Of a DNA stretch of 64,000 nt, positions 54,171-63,818 are shown piece after piece. The stretch lies in contig NZ_SCFN01000013.1 of assembly GCF_004138285.1 (NCBI RefSeq), forward strand, positions 62,001 to 126,000. Direction: 5' to 3'. This stretch comes from Gottfriedia acidiceleris. Its GTDB lineage: Bacteria; Bacillota; Bacilli; Bacillales; Bacillaceae_G. The notes under the pieces are model-generated. The model had not been told where the DNA came from. It searched no databases and saw nothing but the letters and a program-made list of their open reading frames with translations. A program made the translations under genes and the position numbers. How positions within the stretch are numbered: position 1 is the stretch's first letter; the number at the start of each line of letters is the position of its first letter.

Positions 54171-54983
54171 ATGAAATACTTTTTATTATTACTAAGTTTC
54201 GTTACTGTGATTGGTTTAAGTGGCTGTGGAAATATGTCTCATACAGCTTCTACTCATGAAAGTATGAATCATGAAAAAACAAAAGAAGAAAAAGATTCAA
54301 CCAAAGTAAAATTTACGTTTAACGGTAATCCTGAAAGTGGTAAAAAAGTAAACTTAAACATTCAAGTTAATGATTTGAGGGGGAAAACAGTAAACAAATT
54401 TGAGCTCGAGCACGAAAAATTAATGCATTTAATTGTTGTAAGTAAGGATTTATCATTTTTTGACCATGTGCATCCAGTATATAAAGGGAAAGGATTATTT
54501 ACAGTCACACCGGATTTTCCAAATGGTGGTGAATATAAATTATTTGCAGATTTTATACCTGAGGGCTCTGATAAAAACGTAAAAACAAAATTAGTACAAG
54601 TGGCAGGTGGTGAGCAAGCCAAACCAGTTTCGCTAATACCAGATAAAATATTAACAAAAGTAATTGATGGAAAAGAGGTCACTTTAAAATTTAATAAGTT
54701 AGAGACTAAAGCTGAAGTTAAAATGACATTTACGATTAAAGATGCTAAAACAAAAAAAGGTATTACTGATTTACAGCCTTATTTGGGTGCTATTGGTCAT
54801 GTTGTTGCGATTAGTGGTGATACGAATACTTACTTACATGTCCATCCGATGAATGAAAAATCAAGTGGATCTGAAGCAGAGTTTATGACTAGTTTTCCTA
54901 AAAAAGGATTATATAAAATATGGGGACAGTTTAAACAAAATGGAGATGTGTTTATTGTACCATTTGTCGTGGAAGTGCCATAA
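54171..54983 (+). CDS. histidine-rich lipoprotein, probably copper-related
   Basis: A 270-residue lipoprotein: lipobox LSGC with Cys19, then a His/Met-rich spacer (MSHTASTHESMNHE) and two similar beta domains with HxH-type motifs (FFDHVHPVYKG, and GHVVAIS...YLHVHPMN). The twin DHVHP/LHVHP segments look like metal-binding sites on the outer face of the membrane. It follows csoR-copA-copZ, so a copper-binding or scavenging role is likely. The ATG 54171 (GGGGAGAG) is preferred over TTG 54156. Confidence 0.82.
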   Translation: MKYFLLLLSFVTVIGLSGCGNMSHTASTHESMNHEKTKEEKDSTKVKFTFNGNPESGKKVNLNIQVNDLRGKTVNKFELEHEKLMHLIVVSKDLSFFDHVHPVYKGKGLFTVTPDFPNGGEYKLFADFIPEGSDKNVKTKLVQVAGGEQAKPVSLIPDKILTKVIDGKEVTLKFNKLETKAEVKMTFTIKDAKTKKGITDLQPYLGAIGHVVAISGDTNTYLHVHPMNEKSSGSEAEFMTSFPKKGLYKIWGQFKQNGDVFIVPFVVEVP

Positions 54984-55265
54984 ATTAAACAGATAAAAAG
55001 CAGGAAACACTTTGCTTTCATGCTCATTTTATATTTTTTTAAAGTAATATACTAACATATTAATAGTTTTATAAAATATTGGGCTTAATATCTGCTGGAT
55101 GACTATTTGTTTTTTTAAAACTATCAGTCTTGCTAGCATCGTTAAGTGACAAGTATTTAGTTTCAGGTGCCCATGCAATTGAAACGAATGTTCAACGACT
55201 AAAACTCCTGTTAATGCTAGCATTGTATGATTTAAACCATAATTTATAGAGATTGTTTATAATTG
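54984..55265. other. gap between the copper and thiamine regions
   Basis: A short AAAGCA/TGCTTT hairpin near 54998-55018 may end the lipoprotein transcript. A frame without start codon runs about 55092-55246 and ends in NVQRLKLLLMLALYDLN; too little to call. Otherwise featureless. Confidence 0.45.
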
Positions 55266-55314
55266 ACCCTTTCAAAGACTAGTAAATTATTAGTCTTTGA
55301 AAGGGTATTTTTCT
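55266..55314. terminator. strong bidirectional terminator at the 3' end of thiF
   Basis: Perfect 16-bp arms ACCCTTTCAAAGACTA / TAGTCTTTGAAAGGGT (55266-55281 / 55291-55306) followed by ATTTTT on the plus strand. It is also placed directly after the leftward thiF stop. Confidence 0.87.
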
Positions 55315-55316
55315 AT

Positions 55317-56324
55317 TCAACCTAAAACTTTGCGATAGAGTTCTTTAGCAACAGAAGGTTCCTTTGTACCGTGAATAATTGCTCGACCGTCTTTAAATAA
55401 AACAATGCGATGGTCTTCATAAGTACATGACAATAAATAAGGATTTACAATCAAATCATTTACTAACCCTTGTAATCTTTCAGAAAGGTTAGTTAGTGTT
55501 GGAATTTTAGGAGATGATACTCTTAATTGGACTGCGTCTCTTCCACATAAAACATATGACTTCATGTGATCATCATCTTTTAAAAATGGATAACTTCTTA
55601 TAGGGCCACATGTTGCACAATTTATATTTTTTAATTTTTCAATGTTTATATCAGACTTTTCATGCTTCCAAACATCAATTGATTGTAAGATTGGTGAAAG
55701 TTCATAGTTAGTAAGATATTGCAGGGCATAGGTTACTTGGTAGGCAGCAATCATTTGCACAATTGGACTGATTACTCCTACTGTATCGCAAGTCATATTT
55801 AAAGTTGGTATATGATTTAATAAACAGTTAAGACAAGGCGTTTTTCCTGGAATAATTGGAAACGAGAGGCCATAGCTTCCAACACACGCACCAAAAATAA
55901 AAGGAATCCCATGCTTAATTGCTGCATCATTCACAACCATTCTAGTTTCAAAATTATCTGTTGCATCTAGTATGATTGATTGACCTTTTATCAGCTCTTC
56001 AATATTAAGACTAGTAATATCTTTTATTAAACTAGTAATCGAAACTTCACTATTAATTTGTTGAATTCGATTTTTAGCTGCAATTACTTTAGGTAGTTTA
56101 TTTCTAGCATCTTCTTCAGAATAAAGAGACTGCCTTTGTAAATTAGTCCATTCAACGTAATCACGGTCAACAATTGTTATATTTCCAATTCCTGCTCTTA
56201 CAAGCATTTCTGCTATTGATGAGCCTAGTGCACCAACTCCAATAATAATGGCACTGGCTTTTTGTAAGTTTGATTGACGATCTCTTCCTAAAAATAATTC
56301 TTGTTTTGCATAACGGTTTGTCAA
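55317..56324 (-). CDS. thiF: ThiS adenylyltransferase ThiF
   Basis: A 335-residue E1-like enzyme. The nucleotide-binding motif is [13 protein letters not shown] near residue 30; [12 protein letters not shown] is the adenylation region; zinc-type CxxC pairs occur in TPCLNCLL and INCATCGP. It activates the ThiS C-terminus for sulfur transfer in thiazole synthesis. The start overlaps the end of thiG by four bases. Last gene of the leftward thiamine operon; it has an extra C-terminal segment of about 80 residues after the core E1 domain. Confidence 0.92.
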   Translation of the reverse strand: MTNRYAKQELFLGRDRQSNLQKASAIIIGVGALGSSIAEMLVRAGIGNITIVDRDYVEWTNLQRQSLYSEEDARNKLPKVIAAKNRIQQINSEVSITSLIKDITSLNIEELIKGQSIILDATDNFETRMVVNDAAIKHGIPFIFGACVGSYGLSFPIIPGKTPCLNCLLNHIPTLNMTCDTVGVISPIVQMIAAYQVTYALQYLTNYELSPILQSIDVWKHEKSDINIEKLKNINCATCGPIRSYPFLKDDDHMKSYVLCGRDAVQLRVSSPKIPTLTNLSERLQGLVNDLIVNPYLLSCTYEDHRIVLFKDGRAIIHGTKEPSVAKELYRKVLG

Positions 56325-57088
56325 GAATTCACCAACCCTGTGATTGGGCTACTAGCTTCACCATAATTTTTTTCTTTTATTCTTCCTGCCTCATAACCAA
56401 GCCTTCCTGCTTCAATAGCAAGTTTCATTGCAACTGCCATTTTTACAGGATCTTTCGCATTAGAAACCGCAGTATTTAAAAGGACTCCATCAGCACCTAA
56501 CTCCATTGCAAAAGCTGCATCTTTTGGAGACCCGATTCCAGCATCTACTATAACTGGTACATTCGATTGCTCAATAATAAATCTAAGATTTAATGGATTA
56601 ATAATTCCTTTTCCGGAACCGATTGGAGATGCACCTGGCATAATCGCATGTACACCAAGTTCTTCTAGTCTTCTTGCAAGCACAACATCATCCGAAGTAT
56701 AAGGTAATACAATAAATCCCTCATTTAATAACATTTCTGATGCTTTCAATGTTTCGATTGGATCGGGTAATAATGATTTATCACACCCAATTACTTCTAC
56801 CTTGATCATATCGCATAAGCCTGACGCTTTTGCCAATCTTGCAATTCTAACTGCCTCTTCTGCAGTTTTTGCACCAGCCGTATTAGGTAATAATTTATAC
56901 TTTGATAAATCTAATTGTTCGAGAAAATTTGGCTGAGATTCCTCAAAAATATTCATTCTTCTAACAGCAAAAGTTAGTATTTCAGCTTCCGATACTTCAA
57001 CTGCTTCTTTCTGGATTTCAAATGAAGGGTATTTTCCTGTTCCTAATAATAATCTTGAATGAAACGTATGATTTCCTACTTTTAACAT
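56321..57088 (-). CDS. thiG: thiazole synthase ThiG
   Basis: A 255-residue TIM-barrel enzyme that builds the thiazole phosphate from DXP, dehydroglycine and ThiS thiocarboxylate. The Schiff-base lysine lies in [37 protein letters not shown] is the phosphate-binding end (split here across about residues 183-208). It lies two bases after thiS. Confidence 0.96.
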   Translation of the reverse strand: MLKVGNHTFHSRLLLGTGKYPSFEIQKEAVEVSEAEILTFAVRRMNIFEESQPNFLEQLDLSKYKLLPNTAGAKTAEEAVRIARLAKASGLCDMIKVEVIGCDKSLLPDPIETLKASEMLLNEGFIVLPYTSDDVVLARRLEELGVHAIMPGASPIGSGKGIINPLNLRFIIEQSNVPVIVDAGIGSPKDAAFAMELGADGVLLNTAVSNAKDPVKMAVAMKLAIEAGRLGYEAGRIKEKNYGEASSPITGLVNS

Positions 57089-57090
57089 AA

Positions 57091-57294
57091 TTAGCCTCCA
57101 CCTACAAAATGTATTAATTCTATAGAATCTCCGTTAGAGAGATGAGTTAATGAATACTGTTCCTTATAAATAATTTCTTTATTAACCTCGACAATAACAA
57201 TTCGGTTTTCTAATTGATATTCATTAAGCAAATCCTGAATTGTACAGATTTTGCTCGAAATGTCGATATTCTTTCCGTTTAATTTTATTTCCAA
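57091..57294 (-). CDS. thiS: sulfur carrier protein ThiS
   Basis: A 67-residue ubiquitin-like protein ending in FVGGG, the glycine terminus that becomes a thiocarboxylate. It starts 26 bases after thiO with a GGAGGTGT ribosome site. It delivers sulfur to ThiG after activation by ThiF. Confidence 0.94.
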   Translation of the reverse strand: MEIKLNGKNIDISSKICTIQDLLNEYQLENRIVIVEVNKEIIYKEQYSLTHLSNGDSIELIHFVGGG

Positions 57295-57320
57295 ATGTTT
57301 ACACCTCCAAAAAATTAAAA

Positions 57321-58412
57321 TTAACGATTGATTTTAAATGCTTCGATCCAGTTACAATCGACTTTCCGTTTAAGGATCAAATCTCGAATTAATTTTCCGG
57401 TTGCTGGTGCAAGCAAAATTCCATTTCGAAAATGGCCGGTCGCAAATAAGATTTGATCTTCTTCTGGATGAGTTCCAATAAAGGGATTATAGTCGAGAGT
57501 TCGCGGTCGTAATCCTGCCCAAAAAGAATCAATTTTCATGTCTTCAATTTCGGGAAGCATTTTTTTAGCGCTTTGTATTAATGACTCAATCCCTCCTAAG
57601 CTAGGATTCTCATTCCATTCGTTATCGACCATAGTAGCTCCGATGACAAGGCGACCGTCATTCCTTGGAACAATATAATTTTGTTCATGGAAAAGGGTAT
57701 GTTTTAATGCAACCTTTTCACTTCTGACCGAGATGCATTCACCTTTAACGGGAATAATTTCGTGTTGTAATCCAAGCTGTCCAAACAATGAATTACTCCA
57801 AACGCCACTTGCAACTACAATGGTTTTTGCTTCAAAATTGCCATTTGTTGTTTTAATTAAATAATGTGAATCATTTTTTTGAATCTGAAATACATGTGTA
57901 TATTCAAAAATAGATGCACCTAAAATTTGAGCACCTTTGCAAAACGCGTTACAGACTGAAACAGGCAATACATTCACGTCGTCTTCAATATAAGCTGCTC
58001 CAATTATGTTTGGATGGACGCCAGGTATCTGTTTTTTCAACTCCTCCCGGTTATACCAAAGTGCCGAAGTTTGAGTGAATAGTGGAGTTAATTGTTTTTT
58101 TTCTAAATCTGTATAAGCTAGTTTGAAAATGCCACCTTTTTTAAGTTCAATATCAATTCCACATAATTCTTTTAATTCTTCTTGAAGGTGAAAATAAGTT
58201 AATTGACTGTTTCTAGCAAAAGTAAAAAATGACTCAGAGTGATCCCACTCGGAATGGGCACCAAGCATTCCAGCAGCTGCCTTCGTTGTTTTCTGTCCAA
58301 CTTGCTGTCCTTCAAGAACTGCGACATTAATGTTTTCTTTCGCTAGATAATAAGCAATGGAACAACCTATTATTCCGCCACCAATTACTACAACATCAAA
58401 TTTCTTGTTCAT
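57321..58412 (-). CDS. thiO: glycine oxidase ThiO
   Basis: A 363-residue FAD-dependent oxidase: dinucleotide-binding VIGGGIIGCSIAYYLA at the N-terminus, and HFRNGILLAPATGK at the C-terminal FAD site. It oxidises glycine to dehydroglycine for the thiazole ring. The ATG at 58412 (MNKKFDVV) is preferred over 58433; it overlaps the tenI end by 17 bases and has a GAAAGGTG ribosome region inside tenI. Confidence 0.94.
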   Translation of the reverse strand: MNKKFDVVVIGGGIIGCSIAYYLAKENINVAVLEGQQVGQKTTKAAAGMLGAHSEWDHSESFFTFARNSQLTYFHLQEELKELCGIDIELKKGGIFKLAYTDLEKKQLTPLFTQTSALWYNREELKKQIPGVHPNIIGAAYIEDDVNVLPVSVCNAFCKGAQILGASIFEYTHVFQIQKNDSHYLIKTTNGNFEAKTIVVASGVWSNSLFGQLGLQHEIIPVKGECISVRSEKVALKHTLFHEQNYIVPRNDGRLVIGATMVDNEWNENPSLGGIESLIQSAKKMLPEIEDMKIDSFWAGLRPRTLDYNPFIGTHPEEDQILFATGHFRNGILLAPATGKLIRDLILKRKVDCNWIEAFKINR

Positions 58413-59010
58413 AAGCGAATTTGCACCTTTCAAAATATTGTAGCGCAGCTTCTAGAGGATTTCGGGCAGAAAATATGCCAGACATTACAGCTATACCATT
58501 AATGTCGTTCTCTTTTAGAACTTGGATATGTTCAGGTAATATTCCGCCGACTGCATAGATTGGGATCGTTAACGTTTTTTTCATTTCTGGAATTAGTTCA
58601 ATCCCATTAGGTGTTAACCCATTTTTACATTCTGTTTCAAAACAATGACCGTACATAATATAGTCAGCTTTATCATTTTCTGCCTGTATTGCTTCAGTAA
58701 GTGTGTGAACAGATTTTCCTACTCGTAAATTAGGAAAATATTCTTTTACATCAACAAGAGGAAGACCATGTCCTGGCAAGTGAATATTTGATAGGTTAGA
58801 GAAAATTGCTATATCTAAACGATCATTTAAAACAATTTTGTTCATATCTACTTTGTTCATTTTTAGAAGATTTAAGAGTGAAATTAGCTCTATTGCCTTT
58901 TTCGATTTTTCGCGAATATGTACATAGTCGACTGCATCGATTATTTGAATTATTTTTGTAGCAAGTACTTCGACTGAGTGCTGATCATCTGTAATTGCAA
59001 TAAGTTCCAT
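58396..59010 (-). CDS. tenI: thiazole tautomerase TenI
   Basis: A 204-residue ThiE-like TIM barrel. HIREKSKKAIE at about 35-45, GHSVHT-like GKSVHTL, and GVMSGIFSARNP-like AVMSGIFSARNP at the end match TenI. TenI aromatises the thiazole product of ThiG. It is the first gene of the leftward operon, behind a TPP riboswitch. The classical neighbour tenA is absent, and a role as thiamine phosphate synthase cannot be fully excluded from sequence alone. Confidence 0.88.
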   Translation of the reverse strand: MELIAITDDQHSVEVLATKIIQIIDAVDYVHIREKSKKAIELISLLNLLKMNKVDMNKIVLNDRLDIAIFSNLSNIHLPGHGLPLVDVKEYFPNLRVGKSVHTLTEAIQAENDKADYIMYGHCFETECKNGLTPNGIELIPEMKKTLTIPIYAVGGILPEHIQVLKENDINGIAVMSGIFSARNPLEAALQYFERCKFAYEQEI

Positions 59011-59044
59011 GTCCCAGCCTCTTTCATTATCAAAATTTTTTCAA

Positions 59045-59080
59045 ACAAAAAAACCACTTTCCTAAAAAAAGAAAGTGGTT
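59045..59080 (-). terminator. TPP-riboswitch terminator before tenI
   Basis: On the minus strand AACCACTTTC...GAAAGTGGTT (plus 59071-59080 and 59052-59061) followed by a U run (plus A run 59045-59051). Its first arm can instead pair with GAAAGTGG at the aptamer 3' end (plus 59112-59119), an anti-terminator switch. Confidence 0.88.
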
Positions 59081-59110
59081 ACATTGCACGCTAAGAAAAA
59101 TATAAAATGC

Positions 59111-59204
59111 GCCACTTTCCTACGCAGGTACTAGCCTGTTCAGGTTTTGAGGGTTTAAAAGTAACTACTTTATTCTCAGCCCTTATCAAGGGATCCCCTA
59201 GTGA
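59111..59204 (-). ncRNA. TPP riboswitch (THI element) of the tenI operon
   Basis: On the minus strand the landmarks ACTAGGGG, GGGCTGAGA, ACCCTC, ACCTGAACAGG and CTGCGTAGGAAAG occur in THI-box order. It controls tenI-thiO-thiS-thiG-thiF through the adjacent terminator. Confidence 0.95.
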
Positions 59205-59451
59205 TGAATATGTATGAAAATTAATCTTAGCATAGCATATAAAAAATAATATTCAATACTAAATTTATTTTTACTAGTCTAATTTTTTACCAGAAATTGG
59301 GCTTGAAGTATAGTGAAATCAGGTATTTTTGGTAGTATAAAAAAGCCCATAATTTTTTTAATTTGGAATTTCTGTAAAAATTTAGGGAAATAAAAACATT
59401 TACATTTTAAATTTGTGGGTTTATATTTAGTTTGAACAATTTAATAGATTG

Positions 59452-59548
59452 ACTAGGGGTGTCCAATTAGTTGGGCTGAGAGAGGAACGCGATTAAGTTT
59501 CTTAACCCTCAGGACCTGATCTGGTTCATACCAGCGTGGGGAAGTTAG
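59452..59548 (+). ncRNA. TPP riboswitch (THI element) of thiC
   Basis: ACTAGGGGTGTC, GGGCTGAGAGAGG, ACCCTCAGGACCTGATCTGG and CATACCAGCGTGGGGAAGT occur in canonical THI-box order, 150 bases upstream of thiC. Confidence 0.97.
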
Positions 59549-59599
59549 AAATTTCTCATTAATGATTTCATAATTATTAATGCAGTTTTGCTAACACTT

Positions 59600-59634
59600 A
59601 GCCGGGTCTTAAAAATAAGATACCGGCTTTTTTT
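59600..59634 (+). terminator. TPP-riboswitch terminator before thiC
   Basis: AGCCGGGTCTT pairs with AAGATACCGGCT with a small bulge, followed by TTTTTTT. Confidence 0.88.
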
Positions 59635-59690
59635 CATGCTTTAAATGGATTGGATTTAGTCCTTTTTAAACCAATTAAAAAGGGGAATGA

Positions 59691-61475
<1,785 letters not shown>

Positions 61476-61490
61476 GGGTGTGAGCCTTAT

Positions 61491-61661
61491 ATGAATAGGG
61501 TAGAAGAAATTATAAAAGAAATAAAGAATTTGGAAAGAAATATGAATCAGTTGAAAATTGAACTGAATGCAATTCAAAAAAATTGTGTACATGATTTCCA
61601 GAATAAAGATACGATTCAAAAATGCCTTAAATGCAGTTTAATTGAAAGCTTGTCTTGGTAA
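61491..61661 (+). CDS. small protein with coiled coil and CxH/CxxC pair
   Basis: A 56-residue frame starting 15 bases after the thiC stop. Residues 3-30 have a coiled-coil pattern rich in Glu, Lys, Ile and Asn; then come Cys32-x-His34 and Cys45-x2-Cys48, a plausible zinc ribbon. The ribosome site (AAGGGTGTG, about 61474) is weak, but the frame ends cleanly and the four metal-ligand residues argue for a real gene. No function is known. Confidence 0.55.
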   Translation: MNRVEEIIKEIKNLERNMNQLKIELNAIQKNCVHDFQNKDTIQKCLKCSLIESLSW

Positions 61662-62009
61662 TATGGAGAAACAAAACTAAGGGTTTTTTTTTTCAGAGTG
61701 TTGAAATATATATTTTAGTCAATATTGAAAAATACAAACATTAAATGAATTTTTATGAAAAATAGTCTATTTATTTTTGTTTTATCTGCCATATCTTTTT
61801 GATAAATAGTTTGCTTGATTTTTAAATGTATTAACTAACTTGTAAAAATTAAAATATATATTTTTTTGACGATTAATATTTGTAAAGATGTGTAAGTCGT
61901 CATCATAAGTTACAATTTGATAAATAAAGGAAACTTCATTATTTCAATTGACTATTCTATTGTTTTTAAGATTATTATTTTTTTATAAAGAACTTGATTG
62001 GAACGTAAG
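61662..62009. other. AT-rich gap after the small gene
   Basis: No coding signal and no clear terminator. It leads into the GC-rich element that starts about 62010. Confidence 0.5.
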
Positions 62010-62120
62010 GGTGCCAGGCTCCTATGGGAGAAGCGGGAAGGCTGAGACCTTAGCAGGCGGCGCCGAGGAGGCTCAAGAATCTCGCCCCATGGAAAGCGAG
62101 TACCCTGTAGTGGAAATCAA
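62010..62120. repeat. GC-rich structured intergenic element
   Basis: A sharply GC-rich block in AT-rich surroundings. Paired segments: GGTGCC (62010-62015) with GGCGCC (62059-62064); CTCC/GGAG (62019-62022 / 62027-62030); AAGG/CCTT (62038-62041 / 62048-62051); CTCGC/GCGAG (62081-62085 / 62096-62100). The GGAAAGCGAG...GTGGAAATCAA portion is similar to dispersed intergenic elements I have seen in Bacillaceae genomes. It may be a mobile REP-like unit or a structured RNA. Confidence 0.6.
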
Positions 62121-62194
62121 TATGACACAACTTAATTTTCAATGATCAATCCATCAATTTAATTGACAAATTCTTTTTTCAACAGCATGCAAAA

Positions 62195-62226
62195 ACAAAC
62201 CTCAAAACTAAGAGGTTTGTTTTTTG
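62195..62226. terminator. terminator at the 3' end of sspH
   Basis: ACAAACCTC / GAGGTTTGT arms (62195-62203 / 62212-62220) with A and T runs on the two sides; the leftward sspH transcript would use it. Confidence 0.8.
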
Positions 62227-62237
62227 TTATTCAAGAA

Positions 62238-62417
62238 TTAATGTTCTGACAAACTATTGATTGAGACTTCTTCCTCTCGATCTGGTTGACCCAGCGGATA
62301 GATTCTAGCAGTTTCATTTGCTTCATCAACATGTTGAATATAAATTGGCACTCCATTATATGTAACATTAGCCATTACAGCTGAAGAAGCGATTTCTTGA
62401 GCTCGTTGTTTATTCAT
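62238..62417 (-). CDS. sspH: small acid-soluble spore protein SspH
   Basis: A 59-residue protein of the SspH minor SASP family: MNKQRAQEI start, VTYNGVPIYIQHVDE and ETARIYPL are the family core, in the right order and at the usual length. It is made in the forespore and packed in the spore core. Start ATG at 62417 with GGAGG directly upstream on the minus strand. It shows that the organism forms spores. Confidence 0.92.
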   Translation of the reverse strand: MNKQRAQEIASSAVMANVTYNGVPIYIQHVDEANETARIYPLGQPDREEEVSINSLSEH

Positions 62418-62754
62418 AAGTAACCTCCACTTAATTAAATTAAAAATAGTAACCTAACATATTATTAACCGTGATGTGATTAGGTATTCATTTATAATTT
62501 GAAAGTTATTTCATCTTAAAAAGCATGTTATGTTTTTAAATACATTATTAACACATTAAAGAAAGGACATGGTGGAAATAGGAAGAAAACCTTCAGTAGG
62601 ATTAAGATAAATAAAAAAGAAATAACAGAAAGACTTACGCTTTTAAATGTTAGAGAAGGTCTATTTTTTTTGGCTTTTAAGTGAAAATACTTAAGGTAAA
62701 GAAATAAAGTGGGAATAGGAAAAATCAAGAAGGTTTATATACAAAATTTACCAT
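62418..62754. other. gap upstream of sspH
   Basis: AT-rich with no convincing gene. The sspH promoter should lie near its right-hand start. A 13-codon ATG frame at about 62569 ends at once and is not called. Confidence 0.4.
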
Positions 62755-62815
62755 TGAAAATCATTATCATTACTGATAGGATTATCAATGTAATTGATAA
62801 TGATAACTATTTTCA
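62755..62815. promoter_or_regulatory. twin Fur boxes in an inverted arrangement
   Basis: TGAAAAT-C-ATTATCA (62755-62769) matches the 7-1-7 Fur consensus TGATAAT-N-ATTATCA with one mismatch. TGATAAC-T-ATTTTCA (62801-62815) matches with two mismatches and TGATAATGATAAC overlaps it. The two halves form a larger inverted repeat. They lie about 100-160 bases before the DoxX-like gene. Confidence 0.8.
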
Positions 62816-62917
62816 ATAAGTTGTAAAGAAGGGGATTTTATAGAGGAAATCTAATTTGAGAATTAAATTTAATTTTTTTAGACTTTCTTACTTTAAAGAT
62901 TTGGAGAATTTATTTGT

Positions 62918-63451
62918 ATGGAATTATTCATTCAGCAACTTAAAACTAATGCTTTTCAATGTTTATTTACCTTAATGCGAATTCTATTTGGAATTGGTTG
63001 GTTATTTGCTGGGGTTACGAAAATTACTGAAAAGCGTTGGTATAGTGAACCTGGGGTTTTTATTAAAAACTATTTTATTTTGGCCATTGAAAAGCCAAAT
63101 GTCCCTGAGTTTTATAAATATTTCATTCAACATTTTGCAATGAAGCATTACTTATTTTTTAATTACACGATTCCAGTAGTTCAAATTCTAATTGGCATTT
63201 TATTAATAATGGGTTTATTCATTCTTCCTTCTGTTTTATTTTGTCTTTTTATGCATATTAATTTCATTCTTTCCGGTAATATGAACTTAATAAGTTTAAC
63301 CTTATATACAAGCGCTTTTGGAATTTTATTTTCTTTAAATCGAGTTTACGTGTTAAGTTTAGATCGTTACCTTGGAATAGAAAAACTGTTCCTCTTAAAA
63401 AGGTCAGTACATATTAATACAATTCATTCTAAGCAAGCACAAGCTTCTTAA
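62918..63451 (+). CDS. DoxX/DoxD-like membrane protein
   Basis: A 177-residue protein with four membrane helices. MRILFGIGWLFAGVTKI in helix 1 and SGNMNLISLTLY resemble the DoxX/DoxD (thiosulfate-quinone oxidoreductase small subunit-like) family. The real role is not known. The upstream Fur boxes suggest expression under iron limitation, which would favour a role in iron or redox stress rather than sulfur oxidation. The ribosome site is TTGGAGAA at 62900-62907. A terminator follows directly. Confidence 0.78.
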   Translation: MELFIQQLKTNAFQCLFTLMRILFGIGWLFAGVTKITEKRWYSEPGVFIKNYFILAIEKPNVPEFYKYFIQHFAMKHYLFFNYTIPVVQILIGILLIMGLFILPSVLFCLFMHINFILSGNMNLISLTLYTSAFGILFSLNRVYVLSLDRYLGIEKLFLLKRSVHINTIHSKQAQAS

Positions 63452-63462
63452 TATATTATAAA

Positions 63463-63493
63463 AAAACTCCTGTTAAAATTTAACAGGAGTTTT
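63463..63493. terminator. terminator after the DoxX-like gene
   Basis: Perfect 14-bp AAAACTCCTGTTAA / TTAACAGGAGTTTT arms; shared with the convergent small gene. Confidence 0.88.
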
Positions 63494-63507
63494 ATAGTTT
63501 TTAATGA

Positions 63508-63642
63508 TTACCAGTGATGTCCATATCCATATCCGTCATATCCAGACCAGCAAGCTGCTCCAACAATGATTAATAAGATAAATAGAACAACGATTAAAGC
63601 AAAACCGTTAAGGTGATGATGTCCGTGATGTCCAGTACTCAT
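63508..63642 (-). CDS. YjcZ-family sporulation peptide
   Basis: A 44-residue protein: a His/Gly-rich N-terminus (STGHHGHHHL), one membrane helix (FALIVVLFILLIIVGAA), and a Gly/Tyr-rich end (GYDGYGYGHHW). FALIVVLFILLIIVG is the core of YjcZ-type proteins found in spore formers. The ATG at 63642 has GGAGGTCAC upstream. Function is unknown beyond its link to sporulation. Confidence 0.88.
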   Translation of the reverse strand: MSTGHHGHHHLNGFALIVVLFILLIIVGAACWSGYDGYGYGHHW

Positions 63643-63818
63643 ACATGTGACCTCCTTCATACGATATTTAAGGGAAAACCTCCCTTAGGGTCATGTAACT
63701 AATTGTGAAAATTACAATTAGGAGAGGTGGATAATGTATCGTATGTTTTTTTGCCAACTATGAAACTAGTCTATAATGTAATTAGGCTTATACCTAGACG
63801 TAAGTTTTAATAAATGAA

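Noticed and set aside
55092-55246. Open frame without start codon, ending NVQRLKLLLMLALYDLN
   Set aside because: Could be a gene remnant, but no start, ribosome site or family is visible.
61948-62145. 65-residue frame across the GC-rich element
   Set aside because: The protein changes character at the GC-rich block, and there is no ribosome site; the block is better explained as a structured element.
62528-62728. 66-residue leftward open frame
   Set aside because: Low-complexity hydrophobic translation of AT-rich DNA, no ribosome site, no homologue recognised.
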